Shown here piece by piece: positions 47,975 to 61,400 of a DNA stretch of 64,000 nt. A program made the translations under genes and the position numbers. The notes beneath the pieces are model-generated. The model saw only the letters and a list, made by a program, of their open reading frames with translations, searched no databases and had not been told where the DNA came from. The number at the start of each line of letters is the position of its first letter. Positions within the stretch are counted from its first letter, which is position 1. The stretch comes from Ophryocystis elektroscirrha (Eukaryota; Apicomplexa; Conoidasida; Neogregarinorida; Ophryocystidae), in NCBI GenBank assembly GCA_030141585.1, contig JAQIFP010000003.1, forward strand, positions 124,001 to 188,000. The letters run 5' to 3'.

Positions 47975-50900
47975 ATGGTGATGACACATCTTTATCGGGG
48001 GGGGACAGGGGAGAGTCGTTGGAGAGGATTATTGCGAAAGGTTAGTTAAAATACCAAAATTAAATGTCGTGCTAGTGTTTTGAAGAAACACAACCAACGG
48101 CTCTCCGATCAACAAAATTACAATTTTAGTGAAAAAAAAAACGATTCTTTCCTTGACGATGAATTCGATAATATTTTGGTTGAAAATTTGGAGATACCTT
48201 ATGGATCAGAAGTTTCTAAAATAACTCCAGCAACTTCTTTCATACGTAATTAATAATTTAATATGTAATGACACTAGAACTTCATGCTCCTTCTCTATTG
48301 GATTCTATAAATGAGTTATACAATAACGTATGTATAGTTTTTTTAGCAAAATACTGTAGCCCACGCGAATGTCACTTGATTGGTATATGAATACGCAAAA
48401 GCTTTTTGAAAAATATTTATTAAAATTGAAACGGTTCCATCTGCGAGAAGAGTGTCTCAAAGGACCCTGGAACGAAATAAATTTTTATAAAAAAGTTCGT
48501 CACCAAGAAGGTCACGAATTATATCCTTATAAAGTACCTGGTGGTACTTCTACTGAAGCTCAACTTGTAAGTAATTTCCATTGATCAAATTCATTATAGA
48601 GTCATCCAATGGCTCTAGAGTGGGGTTTACCGGATATGGACGATACTCAGTGGTCTTACGCCGCTTATGAAAGTTTACTTCTTGTTCATCAATTTTTCAG
48701 AGAACAGGTAGTACAAAGTTTCTGATTGTAAAAATTAAGCTTTGTTTGAAAATTAATCATCCATAATAATTGTTCATCAGGTTATAGCTATAGAATATGA
48801 AAATTTGGATAAATGGGATGTACGTAAAATATCTTCAGCTTCCTATGTAGCTTGGAGAGGCCCTTATATACCCAATCAACTTGATACTTCATTGACTATA
48901 AAGCCAGCAGCGTCAGGATCTAGATTAACATTAAAGGACTATTCACTTTTGGTTGAAACGCTTTCAAATATCCGTGATTTGGTGAATGTGCTAAGGTAAA
49001 TAATGTTAAGATAAAATTTTCAATTATTTTACTTTATATTGTGACATAAATTATCGAATGATTTTCAGGGTTCGATTAGAGCTTGCTGGTGAAGAGCATT
49101 CTATACTTCTAAATTTAATTCTTGGAGGAAATATGCTCCATGAAGCTAAAGATGGACATATCACAATGTTACATCCACTGGACGTTAGATATCGTGTTTT
49201 TTTATTAATTCAAGCTTGGAAGGTTGCAAGTAATTTATTTTCATTTGTATGGCATTTATAGGTAAAAAAATTGAGTATAAATGCAGTTTGTTACGGAATT
49301 ATCCAGCTTTTAAATTTTCCTTCATTAGACAACTGCATATTGTTTATTCTGGTACATAGCTCAAATTTTAATAGTATGAACAGCTTTATCATTTAAACTA
49401 TGGCGTACGGTGAAGTTCTTACCGAATAAAAGGTAAATTCTGCTATATTGTAGTACGATAAGTTTAGGCGTTTTTTTGAACTTCTACATAAATGGCCAAT
49501 AGAAAAATCTGTTATAGTCGATTTTTCTTCTTGGGTAGAAGAATTAAATAATAGTGAAATCAACGATACAATATACTGTATACTTGTAGCAATGCAATCT
49601 GCGTATAAAATAATTAGTGGTAAAGTTTTCAAATTGTGATAGATCTTTATTAGAACTTTATGAAAAAATAAAAAATTCTGTTTTCGATCAAGATGATTCA
49701 ACGGACGAATCTTTAAAGCGATTATTATTTTTAATGTCTTGTATTGGATATTTAGACGGCCATTTTAGAAGACAAGTTTGACTTGTAGTATTTGACATAT
49801 GATCGTAGATATCATTTACATCTGGGAAAGGTGGCAATGAATTTGAATTAAGTTCTCGCTCTATCAAAAATATTCGATCTGATTTTTCTATTCTTGATGA
49901 AGTTTTCAGTTTCGAATCCGGAGACAATTTTTCTTATTATTGGGCTTATGAAGTTCCTGTTGTACAGCATTTAATAATGCATGCATGGAGTGCTGCAACA
50001 GATTTTACTTCAAACAATTTTCTTCACACTAATTTTAGGTATATATGATGTTTATTGCAATGCATTTGTAGAAAATTATCACTAAGTCTGCTGGTATCGA
50101 CATCTGTGATGCAGTTAGGTTATGATTTGAGTAGAGTAGATCTTATCAAGCCTTACCGGGTCACTACTCTTTCGTTGCAAACACACTGCTTGTTTTTTGC
50201 TCAATCAATTTGGAAAGCTGTAATGCAAACGTCAAATATAACTGTAAGATTGCGACATATCTTTACCTTAACAATCATATTAGAAAAAATAAACTAGCAT
50301 ATAGGAATGTAGTATAATTTTTTTTTAGCAGTTGATTTGATTTAATTGATAGTAACTTAACTGGAAAAATAAAATTGAAACTGTTGTATTGTTAGGCCAA
50401 CAAAATAAAATTTGTACCCACAAGCATGATTAAAAATATATTGCACATATTAGACGTTGACACAGTTATTACTTGGATATCTATGATGGACATTATATCT
50501 CCAGATCCATTGGATATAGTAAATGATACATCGTAAATTTATTACTGATTTTATTATTTTAATTCAGGAAACTTTCTATTGAGTTGCAAATTAGAAATAC
50601 TAATTTGCGCAATAACGCAAAAAACCGTTCGTCGCAGCTTATAGATTTATTAGCGGATACTCCCTTAGATAATTTATATTTCTGTTTAGTTCGAAAAAGA
50701 TTAAACCGTCAAAAAGAACAGGTCAAAAACGAATTTAATCCAGATTTTTGCGTCTGTCCGATAGAAATTGAAAATTTCGACCAAAATTTAGCTCCTTTAG
50801 ATTCTATTCCTTCTAGTTTAGAAGATTCTGAAACAGATTATCTTACAAAAAAAGATGAAGGGGTTGCTGATCTTGTTGCTAACCCAAGATTTGAAAAAAT

Positions 50901-53900
50901 CAAAAGCAAAATGCGTCGAAAACGTTTGGGCACAATCTACGGATTACAAATGCAGTATAATGCCGTTGTTGAAGAACCAGAAAATGATAAAGAACCTATT
51001 TGTCGTTCAAAATCAAGTACAACAATGAGTGCTCGTGAACATGTGAAAGTGAAAAAAGCCGTAAGTTTTTGTTAAGTTTTTCTTGCAATTTTATGTCTAA
51101 ATCTTCATCAACTGAATTTCCATCTATTAGATAAAAAAACCTGGTAAAGGAGCTCATCAGGAATCAATTGAGCTCACGAATCTTTTACCATCAGTTGGTG
51201 AATTATCTATTACATGTGCTAGCCGTATAGAAAGGTATATAAACTTATTTATTATAAGCTTTCAGAGTTATAATGGAAATTGTTTACAATAGGCTGCTTT
51301 CTGTGTCGTTTCGAGAAGAGCTCGCCTCTGTTTTATGTGATTATCGACATCAGCTAGATCCAGAAGGTCTTTCACTTGCTATACTTTTATGGGAGAAAAT
51401 TCATTCCATATTGTTTTTTCAAAAAAAAACAGATCAAATTCCTCGTAGGAACTTTTTTATGTACAATTGTTTTTTTTCAGCTCAAGCGCCCAATTTTTCT
51501 CAACATTCTCTAAATAGACCAATAGCAGAACTTTTGAACGGACCTTCAGCGCAGTATAACCTTTATCGTTATTTCATTTCTTCTTCAATAACATCTTTAT
51601 CAAGCAGGTATTAGAATATATTTATTAATATCAAAACATTTTTAGATTATTTACTAATGCCCGAATGGCATTGCTCAAAGATACTGTTTATTCCTCTACG
51701 TTTTTAGTAACGTTAGATCCTAATAGTGAAGAATACAAAGTTGCCATTGATCAGTGCATAGAAACAATATCAATATTTGGAGAAGCTCTTGAATCATTTG
51801 TTTCTGAATTTAGAGGCGAAATTATATATTATCCTCAACACTGGGAACACTTGCTTCCATACCATCAGCATGCCCTTATAGCAGTAGGTGCTTATTTTAA
51901 TTAAATATCGTTTAAGCTTATCTTAATAAATATAATAATTGAAATTTCAGATAACTTCGGGCCGAGCAGCGTTGCACTCTGTTATTAAAGAGCTTCTGAG
52001 CTCACCTTTTTGGCCTGAAAGCGATATTCCTCCTAATGGAGAAATAATATTGAAAGTATTAAAATGTTATTTATTTGTTTATGTCTAGGGAATAGCAGCG
52101 TACGAAAAAATTGTAGCAGAAGTACAATCTGCATTACAAGTTTACATGCCAGCTGAATTTGATTTATTATCTCCTTTTCACAATAGTGTAATTGCTGCTT
52201 TGTCTAAACGGTTTCAAAACATTCAAAATTCCTTTCATAAGTAAGAATTTTAATTAATGTCTATCAAGTTTAAGTTAACATAGATTACATCATTATAAAT
52301 ACTATTACGAGATTTTTGTAGTTTGTATTATGCAGGATAAATTTTAGTATTACGGATAATATAAAACGCTGAATGTAATTAAATTCTCAGATATATTCAA
52401 TCGGAAACGTGGGTATCAATGGATCAAAAACATCATTCATCTACAATCATCGATATATTTGGTTTAATATATCATCTTTTGCCAGCGATTGAAAAACTCC
52501 AAGCTCCTATTAGCTGGTAGAAAACCAAATATTTCTGATGTATGATAGGGTAATGCCTTGCTTTTTACAGTTTATCAAAAGTCTTACTGTGCTTTATGCA
52601 CAAAGTGTAGTCGATTTTGGAGAATCTCAAAACGAAGCCTTAATAAATATTCTTCAAGAAGCAGATAATATTTTCATAAATTTAAATAAACCTTCAAGTA
52701 TAATATAATAACTATGTTAATTTGCTCTTAGGCTACAGTGAAGGAGTTTATGGAGACACTGATTTAAACTACTCTAAACGCGTCAATGCACCTACTGCTG
52801 GTCAAAAACTGTTGAAATCTTTGGGAAAGATGGCTAAAATTAAAGGAAGAAAAAAAAAAGTTGAATCGCTTACTGGAAACTTGGCAAAAACAAATGAAAT
52901 GCTCAGTGCTGAATTAAGCAAAGATTATAAGGCTGACAGTGACATGGTTGATTCAGATATTGAGTCAGGTAAATTAAAAGATTCCTTAATAAATGTACAG
53001 ATGCCAATAACGATACTTCAAAAATCAAACCATTAACCACCTTTCAAAAAACAAAATCTTCGGATTTAAAAAAAAAACGTGGACAAGCTAAGCAGTTGAA
53101 AAAAAAATTACCTGAAAATATAACACAAATAGGAGACCGACTAACCTATCAAGTTGCTTCACACATCTTAATGGTCAGATAATAATTTAATTGTTTTATT
53201 TATTTAATTAGATAGCCGAAGCATTTGAAAACTCATCTTTGAAAACATGTCTTGTTAGATTACATAATTTAGAGTTTTTCGGCCAGCAACTCACTTTATT
53301 GGGTGACAAACTTCTTAAATTTTCCCTCAAGATGGTAAAAACTCGGGATCCGAAATTCAAAGAAATTCGTGAGGCACTTCTTGGAATTTCAATTAGTGAT
53401 GAGGTGCGTATACTTCTTTAAAATTAAACTATAAAATAATAATAATTATTATTATTATAATTATAATTATTCTTTTTAATTTTATATTTTAGGAGTTTGC
53501 AAATATAGATGAAAACATTCCTATTGGTTACGATGAAGCTGTGATGATTGAGAATATTACAAAGAACATGGAGTCTTCAATTGCCGCAGCTCAGGATGTT
53601 ATAGATTCATTCTCCAAAATCCTTGTTCATAAAATTGCAGCTAGACTTATATATAATGAGTTTAAAGAAGAACTCTTTGAAAATCTTTACAACCCCGATT
53701 TTCGGTATGAAACTTAGTTTTCTATCATGACCCAGAAAACACTGTCTTGATGAAATTATAAACACCTTTTCTCATAGTGTTGAAAAATTTTTTGAACTTA
53801 CACCAGTGTGTTGCAATAAACTGATAAAAAAAGCCTTTTTGGAAAACTTAACTAAAGTACGTCTTTTTATTACACAAATGTGTTCCTTAGTCCTGGCTTA

Positions 53901-54466
53901 TGATAATAACAACTTTAGGATACAGTGGACACAGATTTACTACAAATGATTTAAACGTTATGGATGAAGATTTAGATTCTTTGAGAAATCTATTTAATAC
54001 TTATAGTGTATCTTTTGATATTCCAATCAGAAGTATACTGTTGATTGTAAGTACAAATTCATTTGTCTAATCTAAGTTCTAAATATTAATACTTTTAAAC
54101 TTTAGGAAGACAACAAGCTTTCAACAAGATCTGTTCCATTGATTGAATATGTGCAAAAATACTTATCTCTGCTATCAAATGAACCTGATTTGCTATATAA
54201 ATTAGGGGGAATGATTTCAGATCAAAAAGTAGCTCAACAATCTCCCTCGACGGCACAAAAAAACAAATCCCTTGCAATGACTGAGTAAGTTGAATATAAA
54301 AATAGAACTAATATATATAAATGTACATTTTCTAATTATATTCTATTTCAGCTTTAATAGCATACCAAAAGATGCTGAAGTTACAAATGTCATACCTCTC
54401 GAAGAATTGATTGAACCAAGCAAAATTAAATCAAAGAAAAAATGGAAAAAATATTTCAATTTTTAG
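47975..54466 (+). CDS. MUN-domain protein (PATROL1/Munc13-like, DUF810)
   Basis: About 1,600-1,700 residues over more than 20 exons. Proposed start MVMTHLYRGGTGESRWRGLL (47975), spliced to KKHNQRLSDQQN. Central helical exons include SRLTLKDYSLLVETLSNIRD (48925) and LAGEEHSILLNLILGGNML. The C-terminal half aligns with the PATROL1/fungal Munc13-like order: WVSMDQKHHSSTIIDIFGLI (52411) against 'hSSSVVDmF'; SSLKTCLVRLHNLEFFGQQL (53236) against the conserved xCVRINSL helix; SSIAAAQDVIDSFSKIL and LIYNEFKEELFENLY (53575-53690); VEKFFELTP; MDEDLDSLRNLF; and YVQKYLSLL near the end. A basic tail (KIKSKKKWKKYFNF) ends at TAG 54466. MUN proteins tether and prime vesicles for exocytosis by opening syntaxin. 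No C2 domain was seen. Exon boundaries near the start are provisional. Confidence 0.72.
47997..48004 (+). repeat. G8 homopolymer in the 5' part of the MUN gene
   Basis: A run of eight G in a strongly AT-rich region. Removing one G would put the upstream F-BAR-like frame (via intron 47936-47965 or 47971) into frame with the MUN protein. Confidence 0.7.
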
Positions 54467-54666
54467 ACACTATTTTTTATTTGTAGAAAAATTCTGTATT
54501 CACTATTTTTATTCAACATTAAAGTTGCAAAATTTTTGTGTAATAAATCTGCTTTTATGATAGATAAATACGTGGGACAGAAATATACTTTTATATTCCA
54601 GTCAACATATAGCACATAATTGTACATTTCACTCAAATAATAACTATAAATTTCGTTGTGGCTCAT
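54463..54666 (-). CDS. Small ORF or terminal exon, unknown
   Basis: 67 codons from MSHNEIYSYYLSEMYNYV to TAA at 54463-54465, overlapping the MUN stop by 4 bp. Alternating hydrophobic residues (NYVLYVDWNIKVYFCP, YRIFLQI) suggest beta strands. The frame is open 15 codons upstream to an ATTTTAG acceptor at 54712, but no convincing first exon was found in the 230 bp up to the PP2C stop. Not recognised. Confidence 0.35.
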   Translation of the reverse strand: MSHNEIYSYYLSEMYNYVLYVDWNIKVYFCPTYLSIIKADLLHKNFATLMLNKNSEYRIFLQIKNSV

Positions 54667-54945
54667 GTATCTCCCAGTAAATTTGTATTTTTTATTGGGT
54701 CGTAATGCAGCCTAAAATAATATATTTACAGTTAGACCCCTCAAACTTAATTTATTTTATTTTTGAGAAAATTTATGACTGTCAACATTTAAAAATACTA
54801 GTTGCAAAATTAATTTAATATCATTGTTTCAAATAAAATAAATTGTTCTTGTTATTTTTACAGTTAGTTTTGTTTAGTCAAGAAATACATAATATATAAA
54901 TTTTTTACACATAACTTTGCGAAAAACATTACTGACTAAGGATTT

Positions 54946-56653
54946 TTACTTCAAAAACCATACAACTATACAGGTTAAATCGTCCACTACATTTTCTTCT
55001 TCAGATATCCATCGACTCCAAGATTCATACGCAAGATAATCTAAAATGTGTAATACAAATGATTCAAACCTGCTGCACGTTGGGCTTTCATTTCAGTCTG
55101 TTGAACCACAAAATCTACTGCTTCTTGCGATGAAATAAATTCCCATATCCCATCAGTAGCGAGGATCATAAATTTAGTATTTTTTGTTATTTTGTACACT
55201 CTGATAAAAAAAAATATAAAACTGTATTGCTCACTGAACTTCAGGATCTGGAATAACACCAACGGCTGAACCTACAGTATCCCCTAAAGCTCGTGACATA
55301 GCCAACCCTAAAAAATCATATTTATATCTCCAAATTTACCAGGATAAAGCCGATTTTTTGCAAACACACGGTATGGAACGTCACCTTCTAGCAGTTTGAT
55401 TTCACCTCCAACTGCCTCTATTCGTTTTCTTTCGTCTTCACGTGTTGGCTTATGATCTGCAGTTAAATTTATAGCTCGGAAATGTTTTGATTCGGATGCT
55501 GAAATATTAATCCCAAAAAAAATATTAAGTACCCTTCTCTGCTATAACCCCACGTGAGTCTCCCACATGAGCGATGTAAAGCTCTTGATCTCTGAGTTGT
55601 ATTTATTACGTTTGTTAAAATACTTATGAAAAATAATAGTTGCGGTTGTTCCGCTCAAAGAACAATCAATCGAATTTTTAGGATCGTCACTGATTGTTTG
55701 AAGTAAACTATGAATCTAAAATATTGAAAAAATATATAAATTGTAATTGAACATGTAAATACTCAGACTATATCAAGCAAATTACATGGCGGAAGGATTC
55801 TTGCATTATTTGAAGAGGGTTTATGAAGAACATTTTTTTTGAAAGAAGGAGGTATGGAAGTGCATTTCGAACATAGCTGGATATATGATGTCCGTACGGC
55901 CCTTTACAAAATAATTATTTCATAACAAAAAATACCATGTCCATCGAATACGCCGTACAAAGACCAGTCATCAACCCTATATTGAAAATTGAAATAATGA
56001 TTACATACTGTATTAATATAAAATCGTCTTGATTTGGGCTTTCAGGTTTTAAACCTTTGTGGCAAGCGTAGCCAATATAAGGTAGTTTTAATTTTTTTTT
56101 TGCTCTTGTTCCCAAAATACACTTTTCCTTTTTCTATAACATGATTTTTGAATATGATTTTATTCACGTCAAATCCATGTTGTTGATTCACGGACAAAAC
56201 ACCAGAAATTATTAACGACGAAGCTTTTTGAGAAACAAGATGATAAATCATCTCAGATGAAACATTTTTGACCTGCCCCGTAGCTTCGTCAATAAGGCTG
56301 TAATTAGGAGAGTTAATTGAACTGTAAACAAATTAGCAAACTTTGAAATACCCAGATTTCTGTAAACTTTTTGACATAGCCAGCACATTATCAGCGTCAC
56401 ATGAAACTGTTGATACTGTCAGGCGTCTTCTACTTGCATTTTCTAATTGAAAACTGCTTGAATTTGAGAACGCCTCTTGTCCGTTTTCATTTTTTGGATT
56501 CGGAGAGTGCAAATCGAGTATTTTATTTTCTGCTATCAGTGAATAAAAAAATTTATTTTTTTAATTACAATGTGATCGATTTTTTACGTCAAAATTAGAA
56601 CCAGAAGAATATAGCGGCTCTTTAGCTTTAGATGATGAAAAACAAAAACCCAT
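54946..56653 (-). CDS. PP2C-type Ser/Thr phosphatase with N-myristoylation signal
   Basis: Metal-dependent PPM/PP2C phosphatase. The preferred start is ATG 56653, giving MGFCFSSSKAKEPLYSSGSN: Gly2 with Ser6 and Cys4 fit N-myristoylation plus palmitoylation, so it is probably membrane-anchored. A linker with ENASRRRLTVSTVSCDADN follows, then the core: YACHKGLKPESPNQDDFILI, spliced to VDDWSLYGVFDGHGPYGHHI with the metal-binding Asp of DGHG, SSYVRNALPYLLL, then a TADHKP block and ITKNTKFMILATDGIWEFIS (DG motif, about 55140). The C-terminus has VVDDLTCIVVW and ends FLK with TAA at 54946. The KGLKPESPNQD signature is one I associate with alveolate and oomycete PP2Cs. Exon lengths are small; introns are about 30-60 nt. 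Confidence 0.9.
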
Positions 56654-57248
56654 TACAAAACACTTAATACCAAAAAAAAAAACTAAAAAATCCGCCAATG
56701 ACTGCATACATAGTTTCGATATAATTAAATGAATTATCAATGAAATTGGTGGGAACAATTTTTTTACCAAAGAATCACATCGACTGTTTTAGACGATGAA
56801 ATATTGCATAATTATTTTTCTCAAAATAATTTAATATTAAAATGTAATAATAATCAAAGATATTGTGGGGAATATTTTGATAAGAAAATGTAAGATTAAA
56901 CGAAAAAGTCAGGACGGCAGTTTAAAATTTCTTAAATTATACAAAATCTATATACTCACTTAAAAAAGTTTAACAAATTTGAAAATTCTTTCATTTGCTT
57001 CATATAATTTATTTATTTCATTAGAGATAATTATTTATAACAATTTGCAATTCTCAAATTTCTTTTTGTGACTTCGTTCATAAAAAAACTTCATGACGTT
57101 GCACATACAAAACTGCCTTTAATAATTATTTAACACTTTTGAAAGCTAATAAAACAATCTGATCGTACAATTTACTTTCTAAAATTGCTATATATGTTTC
57201 AAATTATATGAGTATATAAACCATGGTTTAACACAAGCAAATTGAAAC
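56654..57248. other. Intergenic region between PP2C start and RPB9 stop
   Basis: 595 bp AT-rich region, upstream of PP2C on the minus strand. The PP2C frame is open further upstream to a Met at 56770, but the MGFCFS start explains the protein better. Nothing else seen. Confidence 0.35.
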
Positions 57249-57813
57249 CTATTCTTCAAGATCAAAATCATTCAAGTTTTCTTCCCCAAATAAATCTTCT
57301 TCATCGTAAAAAGAATTTGCATCTTCATCTTCTGCTTCGTGAACTTGTTTACCTTTAACCTAATAACATTATTTGTTTAACTTATTATACCTGATAAAAA
57401 GTACATTCTGTGCAAACAAAGACTAAGGTCATAGCGTCATCAGCTACTCTTTCAGGCAATTGAAAATATACAGCACCAACATGAGGGCATTTAGGACATT
57501 TCCATTCAGGAGCTCTTGGCAGTGTTGGATCATGTCCTAATCCTTGGACAATATATAAATTTACATCTTCTCTAAATAAAGGATATATTTAGATATTATT
57601 ACTTAGACCTAAAATTATAATTTGATCTGTCTACACAGTTTTGATTTGCACTGTTAGGATCAGCATATTGAAGATAGGGACATGATCGACACATTAAGAT
57701 TAATTGTTTATGAGTACGATCTTCTTTGGGATATAAGATATTTGAGCTATTTTAAAACACATTTGAGCTTGAAATAGTTACCATTCAGCACAAAACTCAA
57801 TCTCACTGCTCAT
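57249..57813 (-). CDS. RPB9: RNA polymerase II subunit RPB9 with an acidic tail
   Basis: Starts MSSEIEFCAEC (ATG 57813; an upstream ATG is out of frame), then a 35-nt intron. SNILYPKEDRTHKQLILMCR and SCPYLQYAD complete the N-terminal Cys4 zinc ribbon (CxEC...CRSC). A linker exon with LGHDPTLPRAPEW leads to the second ribbon: CPKCPHVGAVYFQLPERV, ADDAMTLVFVCTECTFYQ. These are the diagnostic RPB9 pieces (LYPxED, DPTLPR, CPKC, MxLxFVCxxC). RPB9 sits at the jaw of Pol II and supports start-site choice, TFIIS-stimulated proofreading and fidelity. A last exon adds about 30 strongly acidic residues (DEEDLFGEENLNDFDLEE) not present in yeast or human RPB9. TAG stop at 57249. Confidence 0.94.
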
Positions 57814-58415
57814 TTGCTCATACCTATTGCTTTAGCATAATTAATCAAATTTTTTGACTTATTTGTAGACACTATCTGTCAACACAGATCAATAGAATTA
57901 TTTAAATATATTAAGCGTTTTGAAAATAAAATATAAATCAGCATAGAATTATAAAATTGCAAAAAAATTAATTATCTTTCAAACTTTATTCTATAAAGTA
58001 AAATTTCAGGTCAAAGACAATAATATAAATAAAAATGCTATTTCAACAGAAATTAAAAGTATTTAAGTTTTTCAAAACACATTGTTTTGTTACTTTTAGC
58101 TATAATTTGTTCAATTCGTGATTTTAGCCTTATTTCTGTAAACAGATAGTAAGACTTGCTATCAAAACAAACTAATTGAAGGTAAATGTAAAGTAACATC
58201 TAAAAATGTAAGAGAAATTATAATGATAAAGCACTTGAAGATTTAAGAGCTATAAATGTAAGAGATTTCATATATAATATGACAATTATTGAATTATAAT
58301 ACTCTACTCAGGTTCAGAGACTAAATTTAACTGATACAGTATTGTGTACCAATAATAATTTTTATTAGTATATCTATGTGTACTTTTAACATTTATAAGA
58401 ATATATATTTATAAA
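57814..58415. promoter_or_regulatory. Divergent intergenic region (RPB9 / PHD protein)
   Basis: 602 bp AT-rich; presumed promoters, no other element recognised. Confidence 0.35.
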
Positions 58416-61400
58416 ATGAATACAGATAATAGCGAAAAAGAAATAAAGAACTCTGCAGTTCCTAATCCACATACCGTATGGAACACAGTTGGTACTGTAT
58501 TTCCTATGGGAGTAGTAGGCAATATAATGTATTCACCCGCTTCGGGTTATAATGCCAATAATTTGATTATGCAGCAAAGGCATGGAAATTCTTCTGCAAC
58601 AGCATATTCTGCAACATCGTTAAATCTCCCAAAACCGTCAATGAACCCTGTGATGCCTGCGTCGCCTATAAATCCTTACCCATTTGGATATGTTCCTAGA
58701 AGCGCACTTTTATTTTGTCCTCCTCAAGCAAGTCAATTCACTGATACTCAAAATGCCAAAAGTGTTGGATCAGCAGGTTTAGCAACTGCAAGATTCCCTA
58801 CAGCAGCTCCATCCCCTTATTATTTTAATCCCAGTTCCACAGATGCATATCATTCTATGCCACCTGCAGCTAATCCTATATTTTTATTGCCTACAAATAA
58901 TCCTTCGTCTTTAATTAATATTTCTGCATTACCTGAACAACATGATAAAAATAAAATACCCAAACGTCGAACAAATTTAAAATTAGCACCAAAGAAAAAG
59001 AATTCACTCACTTCAGTCAACAATATTGAGTTCAAAGCTGTATCAGCAGATGAATCTCCAAAAGTCGATATCCCTAAAGAAAAAGCATTGAGTAAAATAG
59101 CAGAAAATGTCGAGCCAAAGCTTCAAATTCCAATCCTGGAGAGACCTTTAACACGTAAAGTAAAAAGATTCATAGCTACTAATTTACAACCTGATGAAGA
59201 AGAACAGTGGATGACGGAGTTTACGTATAATGACTTAATTCAAGAGATTAATGAAATGAGCAACCCAAAATATAATGTTAATTCTTCTGTACCTTCTCAG
59301 TTTCGTTTCCTTTTAAATACAACCGTCAACTCAGCCAAAAATTATTGCGAAATTTGTTATGAAATGGAGAAACCTACTTATTTATGTTTATTAGGAGATT
59401 TTTTAGTTTCATGCTATTTATGTAAGTTAACTGTACACAGGAGATGCTATGGTGTTCACCGTAGCCTTTCACTAAAAACCCAAATTAACAAAAATTCTTG
59501 TCGCCAATTTCTATGTGATCTTTGCAAGTTCAAAAGAAGTAATAATCAAGTGAAAGAAAATTTCGATTGTTTCATATGTGGAGATAGCTCTGGTTCTTTA
59601 AAACGTGTAATAAATGGAAGCAAGCGATGGGTTCATGTATATTGTGCTCTTGCTCATCCCAATTTAGTTGTGATTCGTGATTTACAGTTTATGGCTAATT
59701 TCATGGAACTTATTATAAAAAAACCTTTGGAAAACATCAAATCAGATAAAATGCTGAAAAATCCCCAAAATAAACAATTAAAATTGAATAGTGAAGATGA
59801 TGCTGTCGAAATAAATACTAATTTGTCAAGTTCGGACATAGTAGAATTAAATGAGACAGTAAAAGCTCAATCTAAGTTGGAAGGATCTGAAGACGATTTA
59901 TCACTTAATGCGAAGGAATCGACAAATGAGTGTTTCTTTTGTTTGAAACCAATTGGGAAATTGGTGAAATGTGACAACAAAGAGTGTAATCATAAATTCC
60001 ATGTATACTGTCTGCGAAAACATATATTCAAATGTGAACAAGAAAAGAATCAAAATATTAGTGGCTGTTTACAATTTAATTTCAATAAAAATGTTGAAAT
60101 TGAAAAGCAAGAGGTAGTCAAATTGGAAGAATCAAGTAAACCGGCTTCCAAATCCACAATTGAAATGTCTGAAAAACTTTTGTCAAACAAATTTAATGCA
60201 ACTCCAAAATCATTAGCCAATCAGTTCTCAACTTATTGCCCTGAACATTTTACTCCTATAAAATATTGTATTTGTAGTGAAGACAATGTTTCAGAAAACC
60301 AAATGATGGTGGGTTGTGACGTCTGTGGCGACTGGCTTCATGGAGGCTGTATAGGTTCAGGAGCAAATTATGCTATAGAAGCAGAGTTTTATATTGTATG
60401 TTTATATAATATTTTTACTTTTTTCTCAGTGTTCGCGTTGTGCAAAACAGCGTCTTCTTATGAAGCTACTAGATTGTATTTGGGCTACTATTCCTTTTGA
60501 TGAAGATGGAAATTATCAGGCACAATCCACAATAGCTGTATTTAGACAGGCAGCTTTGAAAAATGAGTTTTTCAATTTTGATAGTGTTATACCAAAACAC
60601 ATATCTCACTTACCGTTTACTGACTTTATATTGATTGGAGTATCTTGGATTTGGAGGTACATTTTTTTCATTCAAACTTAAGCTTTAGAATCCATACTAT
60701 TATACTAGCTGATAAAGTTATATATAGCTCTAAACTGGGGACAGGTTCAAGCTCTGTAAATTTGACAAAAGATAAACAAATAAAAAAAAGATTAATATCG
60801 AGAGATGCTGCCAGTATAATTAATCAAAATTTAGCAACTGATGCGTCTAAAAAGAAAGTTAAGTCAATTTCCCAAGAAGTTTTATTAAATGGAAATGTAA
60901 AAGGTATAAAATATAACATTTTACGACCATTAGTTTTCTTTTTTATAATAGTTATATTTATATATGTTAATCATAGTCGCCCATATAATATGGTAAATTT
61001 TTACGGCACTCCGTCGTGAAATACACGTATATTTACGTATTTTTATTCTTGTGGAAAAATGTTGTTATTGTGATACATTTGAGCGCTTGCAGACTCCTTT
61101 AAAAAACGACTGAGACGACTGAATGATACTGATTTGTCTAACATATCCAAAAAAAATGTTCAAAAAACTGATGACCCTGATGTTCATAACAACAGATCAG
61201 ATGGAATAATACAGATAATAACTTTAAAACGTTTACTTGCTAAAAGTAAGCGAATCCCTTTTTTAACGCGCCATTGGGAAAAGGAGCTATCGAATTGTAT
61301 CTCAAGGTGCGAAACCTGGGTGAATGTCATATCAACAGCTATTTCTGAACATAATTATGAGCAAATGCAAGAATGCCTAACAAGTCACACCTCGCAATCG

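Noticed and set aside
56654..56770. Longer PP2C start at Met 56770
   Set aside because: The extra residues are hydrophobic and unlike PP2C N-termini, and MGFCFSSS at 56653 is a textbook lipidation start.
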